Positions 1 through 11,962 of a stretch of DNA of 38,199 bases are shown in pieces. Source of the DNA: Phellopilus nigrolimitatus (lineage: Eukaryota > Basidiomycota > Agaricomycetes > Hymenochaetales > Hymenochaetaceae); NCBI GenBank assembly GCA_021029095.1, contig JAJOHG010000243.1, forward strand, positions 1 to 38,199. The letters are read 5' to 3'. The first letter of the stretch is position 1. Each line of letters opens with the position of its first letter. Below the pieces are notes generated by a model. That model had not been told where the DNA came from, did not search any database, and saw only the letters and a program-made list of their open reading frames with translations. The translations under genes were made by a program, and so were the position numbers.

Positions 1-1
1 A

Positions 2-589
2 GCGCCTCCTCGCCCCCCTCGAGCCCCTATTGACGAGAAGACGCTCGAATTCCTGCGCTCTCCTCGCGCGTTCGCAGAGCTTCCCTCTTCCGATCATATG
101 ACGGCATTCGAGCGCTCCCAGAACGAATCCGAGCATCGCCGAGCTAAGCACCACGGTGCCTGGGTTCGACGAACCGGCACGCACGCCGGGAAGGCTCCCG
201 GTAGTTGTACACCTCGCCGCTGAGCGTTCACAGGAAGACGAAATGCAGGCCGAGAAGGACCAGCAGTGTACCCCTGAGCATGCCTTTGTCCCCCGTTCAA
301 TCTGCTCGCCCGCCTGCACCGCTGGACTTGCACTTGCCGCCACACGCATACTTCTGGGACGAGCCAGCACCTTCACCGACTCTGACGCGCAGGACATCAA
401 GTCTCTCCATCATTGATGAAAAAACAGCCCGCACCGAAGCTTTTTCGACACCGACGATGAGGACAACGTCCGCAAGAAGAAATTCGTTTCAAATTTCCGC
501 TACCGCACTCCAAGAAACCAAGAGAAGAGGACGCGTTCACCATTGGAGAATTCAGCGACTGGGACGCGGAATCTAACAATGGACGCTGA
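2..589 (+). pseudogene. 3' end of a plus-strand gene, frame-broken, cut by the window edge
   Basis: No family recognised. Protein-like sequence runs through this stretch but changes frame repeatedly. Frame 2 is open from the left edge to a stop at 221-223 and is Pro/Arg/Glu-rich. Frame 1 is coding-like at about 230-400 and contains YFWDEPAPSPTLTRRTSSLS. Frame 3 gives an acidic then basic stretch (DTDDEDNVRKKKF) near 450-485. Frame 2 resumes at about 490 and ends EFSDWDAESNNGR with a TGA at 587-589, which looks like a natural C-terminus. Some changes could be introns, but I found no GT..AG pairs that join all pieces in phase. Decay or base-calling errors are therefore more likely. The composition (Ser/Thr/Pro-rich, then charged) suggests a disordered cytoplasmic tail. 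Confidence is low because the 5' part lies outside the window. Confidence 0.35.
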
Positions 590-1457
590 GTGTTTTCGTC
601 GTGTACGTCGTAGTGCCCCAAAGGCAGATCGATTATCAGCTGATGCGCTGCTCATTTATAGGTCTTATCCTAATTTCCAGCGTCAACGAGAAATTCTACA
701 AATAAACTGTAAAACCCACCTTCGTTCTTTCCTAGACTCTTTTCGGAATCACTCACCAACTGGATGATTCAATACTTTCATTTATTTCTCTGTAGTTATC
801 TTGGTTTTCCCTTGCCCAGATTTCCGCCTTTCCTTTTCTGTTTTCTGAAACTGTACTTGTACAATCCCGAGGATATGTTGTAGAACTAGAAGCTGAGTCC
901 TGCCAGCCACCCTGCGCACCAAATAGACTCAGAAGTATACCGAGGACGTGTAGTTGTTTTAAACAAGGCAGATCCAAAGTCGCCGCTTGTCACTTTCGTC
1001 GAGATCATTGACGAACTCGTTAATTTCACGGGTCGCATCGAACTAACTCAGAATACCAGGAAAATGCGTCGAAAACCGGGATCAAGTTCAAGCCAAAAAG
1101 CAGCCAGAGAGCTCATTTCAAATGGAATGGTTTTATGTCAATTGAATCGAAGTAGCCATAGAAAGGATGTATCGAATTTTTGAGCGAGTGCTGATTCAGA
1201 TGAAGTTCATATCGACCGGTTGTCGACGTCCGGGGAAAAGGCGAGTGTGTGTGAACTCGCGTGCGACTCGGGGCTGCTCAGCGTGTCAAACCGCCGGTAT
1301 CATCTCGCTTGTCCCATCACCACCACCGACGCTCGTTCCTCCTATCTGACCTCGTCGACCTCTTTAAAGTCGTTAGCGACGACAAGTGCATAACAAGCAG
1401 CATCGACAGAGGCAGAGGATAGCTCTTTCGTCTATTCTAGACAGCGTAAGGGTGACA
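590..1457. other. Intergenic: 3' flank of the left gene and promoter/leader of the LEA2-like gene
   Basis: I see no supportable gene. Open frames are short, overlapping and not protein-like. The last 150 bp before the ATG at 1458 is C/T-rich with CACC and CTCGT tracts, a usual fungal promoter/leader composition. Confidence 0.5.
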
Positions 1458-2909
1458 ATGGCGCACAACAACATCGAGTCCGACCGACGGTCGGCCGTCT
1501 CATCATTCTACGGTGGGCGCAAGTCCTCGCTTGACATGCTCAACTCCGACTTGGGTATGCGTTCGGGCACACCAGGCGGGCAAGCTATACCACGCCACGA
1601 CCGGGACGACGCCTCCTCCTTTTACAGCTCGCAGCGCGGCCCGCGTGGGTCTGCGGACATGCTCGTGAACGGAAGTGGCACGGCGGGTTACAACCGTGCA
1701 TCGTACTTTGCTGTCGGGCGGGAGGCGCCAGTGAAGGGCGTGCGAGACGAAGAGGATGCGGCGTTTCTCGGGGGGAAGCCAGGTGTGGGCGGGCAGGACG
1801 AGGAGGCAGGATGGAACGTCTTTGCGGACTTCAACAATGCAGGTCCACGCTACAGCGCCGCGTTTGTTAATTATGACGAAGGGTTTGTGTTCTGTATTAC
1901 TCGTATCCCTTCCGCGTTAACTCTACGTCTAGCTACCAACGGCTCCCACCAGACCATGCTCCCTCCGTGCACACCCCTTCCAAACTTGAGGGAGACACAT
2001 CTATGAGCACCATAGGCGCACCGGTTGAACTCGTCACTGTACCTGCACTCGGTGCTGAATGGAAGAAAGAGGAACTGCAGGCGATGACCAAAAAAGGGCG
2101 CAGTCAGCAAAAGGACGCTGAGCACATGGCGAACTTCCGAGCCTGGACGCGCGACCAGCGTGGATGTTGCGGGAAGTGGGGAACGCGCAAGCACATCGCC
2201 ATCGGTCTCTTTATTGCTTGTGTTATGTACGCATTCTTTCTTATCCATCTGAACAAATGTTTGCTAATACCAGATCTGCAGCATTGCCATTGCAGTCGCC
2301 TTCTGTCTTCCTCGCGTCCCTAGTTTCAACTTCAATGGAACTAGTCCTCTCCTGAATGGCACAGCGCCGCCTGAGACGATTTTCTCGCGCACGCCTGCCA
2401 ATTTCTCCTTCGCTGCAAAACTGGACCTTCAGGTCGACACGAGCAGCGGCTTCCTTCCGCTTAAGTTTAATGACATCGGTGCAACTGTGTTCGACCTCGA
2501 TACAAACTTTCAAGTTGGGACAGGCAATCTGTCCACCACAGTCCCTGCGAAAGCTCTCACTGAGATATTCCTCCCGCTGAACTTCACTTATGTGGCGGGC
2601 AACGACACTGATGTAACATGTACGTGCTCCGTCTATCTATCACTTCTTTGCCTTACTGACTGGTATCGCCATTGCGCAGGGTTAAATTGGTACAACGCGT
2701 GCAAAAGCAAATCATTGTACGCCGACGGCAAGCGACCAGGTATGTCCTCCTCTTTCGCAGTCCATACTTGCGTTACCAACCTTTTCTCAGGCTTGAACTT
2801 CCGAGTGACACTGGGTTTGAACATTGCGGGCCTCATTGGTTCGCATCAAACCAGTACGCAGATCACGAATGTCGACTGTCCAGTCGAGCTTTCGCAAAAT
2901 AATGCCTAA
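1458..2909 (+). CDS. LEA2-like (NDR1/HIN1-type) single-pass membrane protein
   Basis: Five exons join in phase: 1458-1882, 1933-2226, 2282-2619, 2680-2739 and 2791-2909, giving 411 aa. Introns are 50-60 bp with GTTTGT, GTACGC, GTACGT and GTATGT donors. Residues 1-225 are a Ser/Gly/Asp-rich, probably disordered cytoplasmic region that ends in a basic/Cys patch (RGCCGKWGTRK). One membrane helix follows at about 229-249 (IAIGLFIACVIIAIAVAF) and is itself interrupted by an intron. The C-terminal 160 residues are an N-glycosylation-rich beta domain (NGT, NFS, NLS, NFT sequons) with the alternating pattern of LEA2 domains, including FDLDTNFQVGTGNLS and NFRVTLGLNIAGLIG. Type II topology is inferred, with the C-terminus outside or in the lumen. 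Such proteins are widespread in basidiomycetes without an assigned function. The start was chosen for its ACAATGG context. The gene structure is firm and the family call is moderate. Confidence 0.8.
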
Positions 2910-4683
2910 ACTCCGTGACTTTCGTCTCATGCAACGTTGTGTCATCGTATTTTTTTGCCTTGTCTCAATTCGCTTTCCCCTCGCTATGTTTTTCTTGCGT
3001 ATTGTTGGCTGCATTCGTGTCTTATTCCGGCTCTTCATCTCCCACATCAATGCTTTCTCTCTTGGACTTCATACGAACGGACAGAGACAGTCTCGCATGC
3101 TCCACATCTCCGTACATTTTCCTGCTCGCATCGCATCTCGCTCTTTTTATCACTAGTCGTGTCGGTTTATCATACCGAATCTATTTTGAAGAAGCCCTAC
3201 GACCTGAGATGTATGTAGTCGCTTCCGGGCCGGCAACACTTATGCCAATCGTCCAGTTGGTATCTGAATCGTACTGTACTATATTATTACTGGCATCCGG
3301 GTACGATCTATATTTTCCTTGTACATGTACACGGCCGCGCTAATTAGCAAGAAACATTCTGTGAGTGGTAAGTGCTTCAAGCTCTGTGCTTTTCCATAGT
3401 GTTCATCACTAACGAAAAGATGTAGGACTCGGGCGCGCATCCAGCTGCTACGGGCGCTGGGGAAATAACTTGACCGGTGCGGATAGTATTCAGCGATTGG
3501 AGACTTGCTGAAAGGCGCACGAATATTGGCAGGGACTTGGTTATTTGTTAACCTTCAATTCGAAATATCTCTAGTCGACCAGACTCCTTTCAATCACCTT
3601 CTAAACGAAGCTTACATATTTCAGCCCATTTCAATATCGCTAAAATAGTGAAGCCTGCAGACCTGCATGTTGATCGGCACCACTAAGCGCGTAAATCCTT
3701 GGCAGGATTTGCAGATCGTCCTTCTCATTTTCCGCAATGAAATTCACCAATCATCTGTGCGCCGTGCGGGTAATCGTAGTGCAGCCAACTCAAGCAATTG
3801 AAAGTGAGCACAGCGGATAGATGCGAATGTGGATTATACTTGGACATGCATAGATGAAAATGATGCGACGTGACTATAGACATGAGACGGACAGTAATGG
3901 ACATAAAAATGAGGCTCGTGTAATAAACAGAGTAAACGGCGTGTGGGAGTTGGGGAACGACACTCCCGTGTCGATTTACAGACTAAAAGAAGATTATAGG
4001 AGAGCAAAGCACAGTGTACTGCGTATGTGGTACTAGTGAGAGATTGAAGTAGCCAAAGGGAGTATGGTGATACAGATAGGAAGTAGAAGAAAGCAAAAAA
4101 GGGTAACTTTATCCCTCAAAATTCCTTCAAGATCGCAGTTTAAAAAAATGTGTAAGTCACAGACTGTAATCTCGCAGCCAGCGAGATGAGGTCGCCGTTA
4201 TTAATTCCATCGAGGATTTGACACGCGAAAGTCGACGTCGAAACGGGCGATGAAGGTCCGGGCCGTCCGGCCCCTCCGACGCCTTGTTTAGGCGCCAGAG
4301 CAGAAGAGCCGCCTGGGCATCGGTATGGGAGAACTCCTCCGCCATCGGCAGGTGACTAAGCATCTGCACACGTCGGCGAACGGGAGGAAGGCGCGATGGT
4401 GGTCGAACCATATACGCGCTGCGGTGTGGAGCTAGAAAATGAAAGGAAGAGGGATGGAGGTGAAGAAGGGCTCCGGAAGAGTTCTCGTTCACAGGGTATA
4501 GGCGCGGTTGCACCGCAGGCACATGCCGACTACCTGTATAAAACACGACAAAATGACGAGAGTGAGCGAAACGACCGACAGCCGAATGTGTCGGATATTA
4601 ATTATCGGGGCGATAGATCTTAGTCTAGTCGACGAATGGCATGGTCCACAGGCCTCCGTTCGTTGCATTCGTGTCCTGCCCCT
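2910..4683. other. Intergenic region between convergent genes
   Basis: About 2910-3350 is T-rich and probably holds the 3' UTR of the LEA2-like gene. The rest (3350-4683) has no frame with family similarity. A minus-strand frame at 4157-4546 is Arg/Pro/Leu-rich shadow sequence and may lie in the 3' UTR of the next gene. No repeat or RNA gene was recognised. Confidence 0.45.
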
Positions 4684-5537
4684 TCAGAAAGAAGCAAAAG
4701 CAAAGGTCATTTGGCGCTCAGGCACAGCGCACACGTGGGCAGGCTCTGTAGAGTATGCGGCTTCCTCCACGCTGTGCGCATAGTAGGAAGGCGGTTGAGC
4801 GTCTATGTCCACTTCACCATCACCAATCGTCCACGTCGTGGCGGAAGTGCACGTATCGAAGCTCGCCCGCGCCGGTGCCGCGTACTCAATCGGACCTGGA
4901 GCGGATCTCGCAGCGCCATAACCACTGCCATAGTTGCTGCGCATGAGAGGCGCTAAGCGCGCCGGGCCACGACCCGCTGGAATGTATACCGGAGCGCTGC
5001 GCATCGCAGGTGCGAGAATCGGGCGGGCCCGTCCGTGTACGTCCTTCACAGAGGATGTCAGAGGGTAGTCGGCGGGGCGAAGTCGGCTGGCTGTTGGGGA
5101 GCTACGCGCAGCACGACGTGCGCTAGGACGGACAGTGGGACAGCAGTCCGGGTGTGAGAAGAGGTAGAGAGCCAGAAGAACACTCGCCAGGAGTGCTTTC
5201 AATAGTCGATCGCAAGGGATGATGGGGATTGTGAAAGCATTGGCAGGAGGACAGCGGTGTCAGAGAAAGTATCCCGAAAAAAGGAGTGATTATGAGCACG
5301 CGTCATTGTCGGTAACAGAAGGGGTAATGGAGAGAACTAACCTATTCCAAGGATAATAAGCACAATTGTCCTGGTTGTCAGCGGGTCCTCTTCAGCAACG
5401 TCGCTGTGGTCCACTACGTCCTCTGACTGTGGAGTTGTCGGTGATGGAAGCGAAGTGGACTCGAAAGTATACGATGCCTGGCCCGGCGCCGCGACGTCGA
5501 GGTAAAGCGCCGAGAGGATAGTAGTGAGTGGGGCCAT
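4684..5537 (-). CDS. Small single-pass membrane protein with a PPxY motif
   Basis: Two exons, 5537-5342 and 5195-4684, are split by a long 146-bp intron (GTTAGT..GAAAG) and give 235 aa. The splice falls inside the membrane helix and restores a continuous hydrophobic segment at residues 57-78 (TIVLIILGIALLASVLLALYLF), which supports the model. The N-terminal 56 residues are Ser/Thr/Pro/Asp-rich and may be outside the membrane. The C-terminal about 155 residues are Arg/Ala/Pro/Tyr-rich and contain PPSY at about 200-203, a class I WW-domain ligand. No enzymatic domain is visible. By analogy only, single-pass PPxY proteins in fungi often act as adaptors for the Rsp5/Nedd4 ubiquitin ligase. The ATG at 5537 was chosen because it opens a short, weakly hydrophobic segment; in-frame upstream codons lack a better start. 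Confidence 0.62.
4783..4794 (-). other. PPSY (PPxY) motif codons
   Basis: These twelve bases encode Pro-Pro-Ser-Tyr in the cytoplasm-predicted tail of the single-pass membrane protein. PPxY is the established ligand of WW domains such as those of Rsp5/Nedd4. Whether it is used here is inference. Confidence 0.6.
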
Positions 5538-7282
5538 GGCTAGAGAGGGAGGGAGGGAATTAGCTGACAGGGCTCGTTTATTACCGAAGAGGGTGATATA
5601 CGTTGAAGATATGAAGTGAGGATTTACGTCCCGGCCTTTTATAGTGGTCGGGAGCGCAGCTGTGGTCACAATGTCCGGAAGTAGTCTGAGGTTGATGATT
5701 TGTTGCCGCGCGGCCCCTGCTTTTTGCCTCGTGTCCGTGAAACGATTGCAGCTGGCGAAATTGTGTAGTAGGATTGGAGCGAGGTCACATACAGACACGA
5801 CGATAATGTACGCCTTAGAGAAGTAAGGCTGTGCGCGCTTGAGTCAGGGTTCCTTGCATAGGTTGCATAGCACGGCCGTGTCCAGCCTGTGAAAATGAGC
5901 GGCAAAGCTTATATCATTCGAAGCAGCACTCACTCAGTCATGCTTGTTCTCAGGACTTTGCCTCCAGACAGCCCAAGACGGTAGACCTATAGTATAACAG
6001 AGTCGGAACAGAACGGAACCAAAAGTAAGGCAGATCAAGAGCAGGGTGGAGTCGGCAGTTTCGCGATAGATCATGAGTTCGCATTTGTACAGCGTCAAAC
6101 TCTTGATGTTCGACAAGTCGGTATACACTTCCTAGCAAGACAGAATAGTGCGAAGGTCAAGAGCGATCCCATCTCATTTAGATATGCCGGATGTTCGGAG
6201 CGGAAGGAAGCCAGACCAATAAGACGACTGCCTGAAAGTTTCCCCCTATCATAAACATCCATGCCGAGGTTACGAGATTAGTGCTGTGCGCCATGGGCCC
6301 ATGTGCAATCTCGCTAATTATTCCCACCCATAGCCGCTGAAGTGGCGGAACTTGGGGGAAATGGCATTTGTACGATCCTCAGAGGTTCGTAAGCAAGTCC
6401 TATAATCCCACACCCGCTTCGCCGAGTAAATCAAAAGTTCTTCGCGCTGCGGCCGCTGAAAGACCGAGCGAAAAGCGCTCTTGGACGTCGGATCCGGCCA
6501 TGTCAGTGAATGAGGCATGAAGAAGGTGCCGAGTCTTTGTACACACCCCATTTTTGTCGTACTTAGTATGACCCTAGTCTCTTACATGCAGTTTCTTTGC
6601 GCAGAAAATTAGACCGTGTCGTCGATCTCCGTCGATCTGTCAAATACAAATGTAAGTACGTGTATCAGACTCCGGGCATCCAATCCGCATGTTTTCATTT
6701 GTCAGAATCTCCAAAAGATCAATGAAAATTGAAAGCATGTCGAGGATTCAGATTCTGTCCTTGACTCCGTCAACCCGACGATGTTGTGTTAAGCACGCGG
6801 AAGTCGCTTGTGGCATGTTCAAACAATCCATTCCATCGCCAAAACCGTTCCTGTTCGTTTCAGTTAGATACTCCAGCTCACCTTTACATGGTCATCATAT
6901 CATCCCCGTCCTTCTTCGCGTAAGAGCCATCGTACTGTGCAAAGGGAAGATACTAGCAATACCAAGTCGCGAACTTCCTCGAATAAAGCAAGACGACGAT
7001 GACCCAACATCAGTCTCGGTGCTTTTTATCTTGATAGTTCAGAAAGATCCCCGTATGTAGTTCCCAGCTTCAAGGACCTCAAGCAAGGTGGCCGTTACAT
7101 GCCGCCAATGCAATGCGGTATTACTGAATGTCACATGTAACAGTACACGTGATTTATGTCACAAACGCGTGCTTGATTTAGCCACACTATAATATCCAAA
7201 TAGTCTTCTTCCTCTTTACACGACAATGGTATGATGTAGCATATGTTGTAGTTAGGAAGAATGTTAATAGTTCTCTAGTTAT
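5538..7282. other. Long intergenic region (1.7 kb)
   Basis: It lies between two minus-strand genes. It should contain the promoter of the membrane-protein gene (5538 upward) and the 3' UTR of the F-box gene (down from 7282). Open frames of 60-123 codons exist on both strands, for example plus 6689-7060, but none has a recognisable domain, convincing splice structure or coding-like composition. I see no transposon ends or arrays. Confidence 0.45.
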
Positions 7283-9396
7283 TCAGACTAAATCCACGTC
7301 CATGCAGTAACGTGTAAATTCGTCACGATCATTATAGGAGTAGTCCTCAATTCTCCTAGTATGGTTGGATAGGAGGTTTGTTAAAGCTTCATGAAGTCTG
7401 AGGTCCACTTGCAAATCTTCTGTTTCAAAGACTTGTTCCTTTGAAGACTCGTTCGTGGTAGGAGGGTCGGTGGAGAGCGATGTATCAATAGTGCTTAAAG
7501 ATGAATAGACGTCGAAAGCGGAACTCGATGATGTCCTAGTTACGGCGGACCTGTCAGGGAGGACAACGTCCATGAAAGTCTCGTCGTCGAAGTTATTTGC
7601 GATGAAATCCCGGCACTTCCTCCGCTTGTCTAAACTATCTGACTCGCTGCTTCTAGACAATGTTTCAACATATTCAAACAGACCTTCGGGAACCAGCAGA
7701 GTGAGATTCCACTCTTTCGGAGCCAGTGAAATGGACTTCCATTCTTCCGGAACATCAGGAAGGGGTGGCCCCCTGCACAGTATCGAATCGCTCTCTGTAC
7801 GCTTGAAATCGTCCATCATTTTCTGATCAGACCAGGCTTCGCTGGTCCAGACGACGCGGTGCATAAGTTCATCACCTACGATGCGCTCAATGGCCTCTTG
7901 TGTAAGTAGCGGGCAATTGTCTATCTCCAGCTTCTCGAAACGTGCCAACCCGCCGGCAGCCTGCAGGCTCTGCAAAACCGATGAGATGAAAGGCGGCGTA
8001 AGGCGGTCGCAGTTTTTCAATGTGAGCGTGCGCAAGGGAGAAAAGGTGTTTGAAGTCCTAACGCTTCCTTGGAACGAGCCTGGTGCGCAGTCTATAAAAA
8101 TTTCTTCTCCCTCGACCTGGAAATGCTGGAGTCTCGGATGATAATGGATTGGTAAGTCGAGATAATGAAGCTGTTGTTTTCGGCTGTCACTGACAAGCGC
8201 GAAGGCGAACGTAGAAAGCGACGGGTACGCGTACTCATTAACGAAAACAGAGTCGAGCCATGGACCCAGCTGATTATCGCCATCGGAAGCATCCTGCGTA
8301 TTGCACTCGGAAAACATGCGAGTCATGTTCGGCATGTAGATACTTTTGAAAAAGACCTCAGCTGCGTCGCGCTCGATGTCCGACGGGGCATTGAAAGTAA
8401 ATGTCTCAAGAGCCTCCAAGCACAGGTACGGGAGCCTGTCCTCCGGCGTCTCGACTACAAAATTAAGGAAGCCGATGTCCAATTTCAGATGCTTGAGATT
8501 TGAGCAAAGACCAATACCTATGAATAGGTCATTCCAGTCTGGGAGATGTTGGGCGTTCAGTGAGAACTCGTATGTCGTTACCGTGTCAGAATCCTGCACA
8601 TCGGGTATAATGTCCATGGATTTCAGTGTTCGGAGTTGTGGCATCGTCCAATCATAGTAAAAGTGGACAAGCTCAACCGGGGGGAAATCCTCGAGATCTC
8701 CGTACCCTTCGTAAGACAAATGGATGATCTCTAATCTTGGAAGGCGTGCCATTGTGTGCTCACGGAAATTTGCATGTGCTCTATGCCATACACTGTCATC
8801 ATCGTCAAACTCCTCTGGTGGATGAACAGTGAGCTTTTCCCACCGATCACAAACACCCCACAGCGCACAAAGCCTGTCATCTTTGACCACTTTCAGATTC
8901 AAATTAACGATAAGGCCAGCGTTACCGCTGCGATGCAGGTAAGCGTTTAACTGGTCTTCGTACATATCGTTATTGACGTGTACCCATAGATTGTGACATG
9001 ATAGTGCAGCCCTACGGAAGCGCCGTGAAACATGCGAGAGCGTCACTGGGGTCGAGAAGATACGTTCGCCATGCCCCCACTCGTCGAGTTGAGTATTGTC
9101 ATGAGAATAACGAACGGCCTCGTTGAAAATATTGAACAGTATATCGTCGGGGAGGGTTTGGATAGTCCTGCGGGCGAAAACGCTGCGGCAAGACGATATG
9201 TACTCCCGCAAAATGATCGCGCGATCGTGCGTTTCTGGTCGGAAGAGATTTCGCGTGCTAAACATATACGTAATTAACGGTCGTTCATACCAAAGTCGAG
9301 AAATGCTGCGTACTTGTACTTCAGTGGCAGACTTCCTCCTTCCCAAAACCGCCTGATTGCGGCAGCTCTCTCTTCATTGGTCAGCGCGAGATCCAT
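7283..9396 (-). CDS. F-box protein with leucine-rich-repeat-like body
   Basis: Two exons, 9396-9291 and 9234-7283, with a 56-bp intron (GTATGA..CCAG) between them, give 685 aa. The first exon encodes a charged leader (MDLALTNEERAAAIRRFWEG). The F-box spans about residues 60-115: TIQTLPDDILFNIFNEAVR, an insert, then LSHVSRRFRRAALSCHNLWVHV, which is the usual agaricomycete F-box layout. The remaining 570 residues have irregular Leu-rich stretches (LPRLEIIHLSYEG, LRTLTLKNCDRL, LEIDNCPLL) that suggest a degenerate LRR substrate-binding surface. A Ser-rich acidic tail follows. The role is inferred from the family: substrate receptor of an SCF (Skp1-Cul1-F-box) ubiquitin ligase. Its substrate is unknown. 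It is not a close copy of the tandem F-box genes at 25.8-29.2 kb. Extending the start across the intron is preferred over the in-frame codons of the intron, because it joins in phase and has a good ATG. Confidence 0.82.
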
Positions 9397-10853
9397 TTTC
9401 TTTCACATTCTAAAGAATAAGTCAGTGTGACCCATACGCTCTACTACTTTATTTTGAATGTTATTCACTTACTACAAGTTCCGCGCACGTTTTTCCAATA
9501 AGTTAGGCCTGTGAGATGGGCGAAAGAGACAGAGGGACGATTGAACAGAAAGGAGCGAGTAAAACATGTAGCCTCGTTGCAGCCACCACGTGTTCGGATA
9601 TGGTCGCTATTGTACTTTTGACTCCTGGGAGGCTCCAATTCGACGAAAAGGACAAGTGTGAAACCGCGCAAGTTCGCACGCTCATGCCTGTTGTAGTGCC
9701 GACGAAGCAACAAAAGGGCATTAACTTTGCAGCGGCAGTGGATGCGCAGCGTAAGTTCAAAACATTCCGATCACAGCAGTTCCACCACAACGCATAATAT
9801 CGCGCGCGTGATTAGGAAACGACATTACTCGACACGCGAGGGTTTCAAAGACGGGTAAATGGATTCTCGATATTTGCGTCAGCACCTGAGCTTTGCTACA
9901 TGTCCCAACAATACTGCGCTTTACGAAGCAGAGAGCGGTTTACGCTGTAGGTCTGCCCATTGCCGCTGAGCCAAGAACGTATACAGAACAGTGTTGTCGT
10001 CTGTTGACTTATTGACTTGAGTTGTCTTGGTGAAGTTTGATGAATACCTGGAGTAGATATATCAACCTACCAGGGTCGGAAGAGGGCAAAGTTGTCTGGA
10101 GCGCCCAGCACGTCAGGGGGATGCCAGTATCACAGCGGAAGCTCGAAAGCCCGTGCAAGATAACGAAAGAAGAGAGCGCAAGAAGCTTGGGTTTCGGCAT
10201 GCGCTGTGAATCCTGCGTCTCGATGTCGGCTGTCGCTGATGACGCTAAAAACGATCGCCAAGCGATCCTTACCATTCGCTCGGGCAAGCTCATGATCATC
10301 AAGAAACCCGAGCGCCCCCGGTTATTTTGATCCTATATGACGACAAGAGCAATGATAGATGGAGAGAGCCGAATCCAAGAGGATATTTCGCCTTGGATCA
10401 CTTTGAGCACAGGTTTCGGCATAAGACGAGTCACGACTTGAAGGAGATGACTCAGTTGAATGCGGCGACATTCCAGATGTTTCGTTTGCCGAATTAAAGG
10501 AGCGCATGCTGTCAGTGTTTAATTCTTGACCACTGTCGAGAACGTTGACGGATCAGTCTACGTACCAAGCGGTAGCTGAGGTAAGATAATCACGGGCGGA
10601 AGACAGACCGAAATCAAACTTCGTCCTAATATGGCTTTGTATGAGCTTGCCGAGCATGATGTGCATTCTCGTTAAGCGCGCATTTTAACGCCCTCCGTAA
10701 CCTTCGGGGCAGTGAGGCGCGGGAAAGGCCAAGAGCCTCGACCAGCTTAAGAGCTCGCGCGGCTCATATGCATCTCTCTTTCCAGCTCCCAACAGCGTTT
10801 CCTTGTCCCCCGCTCTCGCTCAACAAGGCCTGAGTCTTGCGCGCACCAACGCA
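9397..10853. other. Divergent intergenic region (1.45 kb)
   Basis: This is the shared upstream region of the minus-strand F-box gene and the plus-strand small membrane protein gene. Frames of about 80-97 codons occur on both strands near 9465-9797 and 10009-10330. An open plus-strand stretch at 10249-10497 has protein-like composition (DDKSNDRWREPNPRGYFALD) but no start codon or matching splice partner. I cannot support a gene. The last 150 bp before 10854 is C/T-rich, as in fungal promoters. Confidence 0.4.
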
Positions 10854-11337
10854 ATGCACATCCTCCTCGCTAAACGCGTCCTTAACACCCACTTGAAAAG
10901 GACCGAGCAACTATTCGCCAGAGATGGCGATGGGAATGACGATGGAGGCTTGAAGCAGAGCACGAAGACTGGAATTGCCATAGGCCTGAGTGAGCATCTC
11001 CGCGCCGCTCGACGTGGTATAGTCTAGAGCTTACTTGTCGTTAACCCTAGTATGCCTTTTCGCGCTCCTGCTCGGCTTCTACGCCGTCTCCCAATGGCGG
11101 AGGCAGAGACCGCCGCCCACGAGCGAAGATATACGGGCCAACGAGACGCTCGACCGATGGCTGTATAACGTCTCCCACCCTGCGGGCAAGCACTCGCGGC
11201 ATACGCACGACGACAACAGACCGACGCGACGCGATTCTGCGAGCACGAGCTCTACGCTGGCGAGCCTGAAAGATTTCCGGCACGACGAGCACGACCCATT
11301 GCCCCCGCCGCACGCGTATATGGGAGCACGACGATAG
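10854..11337 (+). CDS. Small single-pass membrane protein, 140 aa
   Basis: Two exons, 10854-10989 and 11051-11337, flank a 61-bp intron (GTGAGC..CCTAG). The splice lies within the hydrophobic helix and makes residues 41-58 continuous (IAIGLICLFALLLGFYAV), the main support for the model. The N-terminal 40 residues are short and charged (FARDGDGNDDGGLKQSTK). The C-terminal 80 residues are basic, Asp/His/Ser/Pro-rich and probably cytoplasmic. The helix and splice layout resembles that of the 235-aa protein at 4.7-5.5 kb, but I see no sequence homology. There is no signal peptide and no catalytic motif. The ATG at 10854 is the first in frame after the C/T-rich leader. Function unknown. Confidence 0.6.
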
Positions 11338-11962
11338 CACACCTGCCTCTTCCATCTCCTCGTCTGTCTTTGGCTTGGCAATTAACTCGCCACGCACACA
11401 TTGACGACCTCACGACATCCACGTCTGGAATCCACATTGCACTCGCGCCCTGTATTTGCATCGATCGCGCGTCCTTTTTTCTTTCCTAATTTCCAGCCAT
11501 AGTTCATGTACCATCATCACACTTTTCGTCTGCCCTTATTCGCGGCTGCTCCATCTTGTTTCAATTTTGCTGTGTATGCTGTAGTTGTATTGTATTCGCT
11601 GTCGCGCTGTCACAAAGTCTTCCTAGCGTACACCTGTTTCGTTCCTTTCCGAATAGTAATTGGCGCGTGAGATGCGGTGTCCAGGAAACTCACGTCACAA
11701 TAAATCCGAGCTTGCGGCCTGAACGGACCCGAGAACTGAAGTTTAGGTGCATTGGTTGAGAACAGCTTCGAAGGCAAGCGATGGACGACATTTCAAAATC
11801 AAGACTTGCGGAGACCTCAGTCGTCGCGAAACGTGTTGTGACGCGACACTCACCTTCCTATTTGGTAGTTATCACGTGCTATCCTCGCCACCGTTGTGCT
11901 CCTCTGAGTCCTCATCGTCGACGACGTTGTAGGTGTCAGTATCTCACTACGGAAGTCCAGCC
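11338..11962. other. Intergenic: 3' UTR of the small membrane protein and Msp1 promoter
   Basis: T-rich sequence at about 11460-11640 is consistent with a 3' UTR. No supportable gene was found; frames at 11556-11759 and 11781-11984 are not protein-like. Confidence 0.45.

Noticed and set aside
10249..10497. Protein-like plus-strand open stretch in the divergent intergenic region
   Set aside because: It has no start codon, no upstream exon in matching phase and no recognisable domain. It is noted only as a possible remnant.
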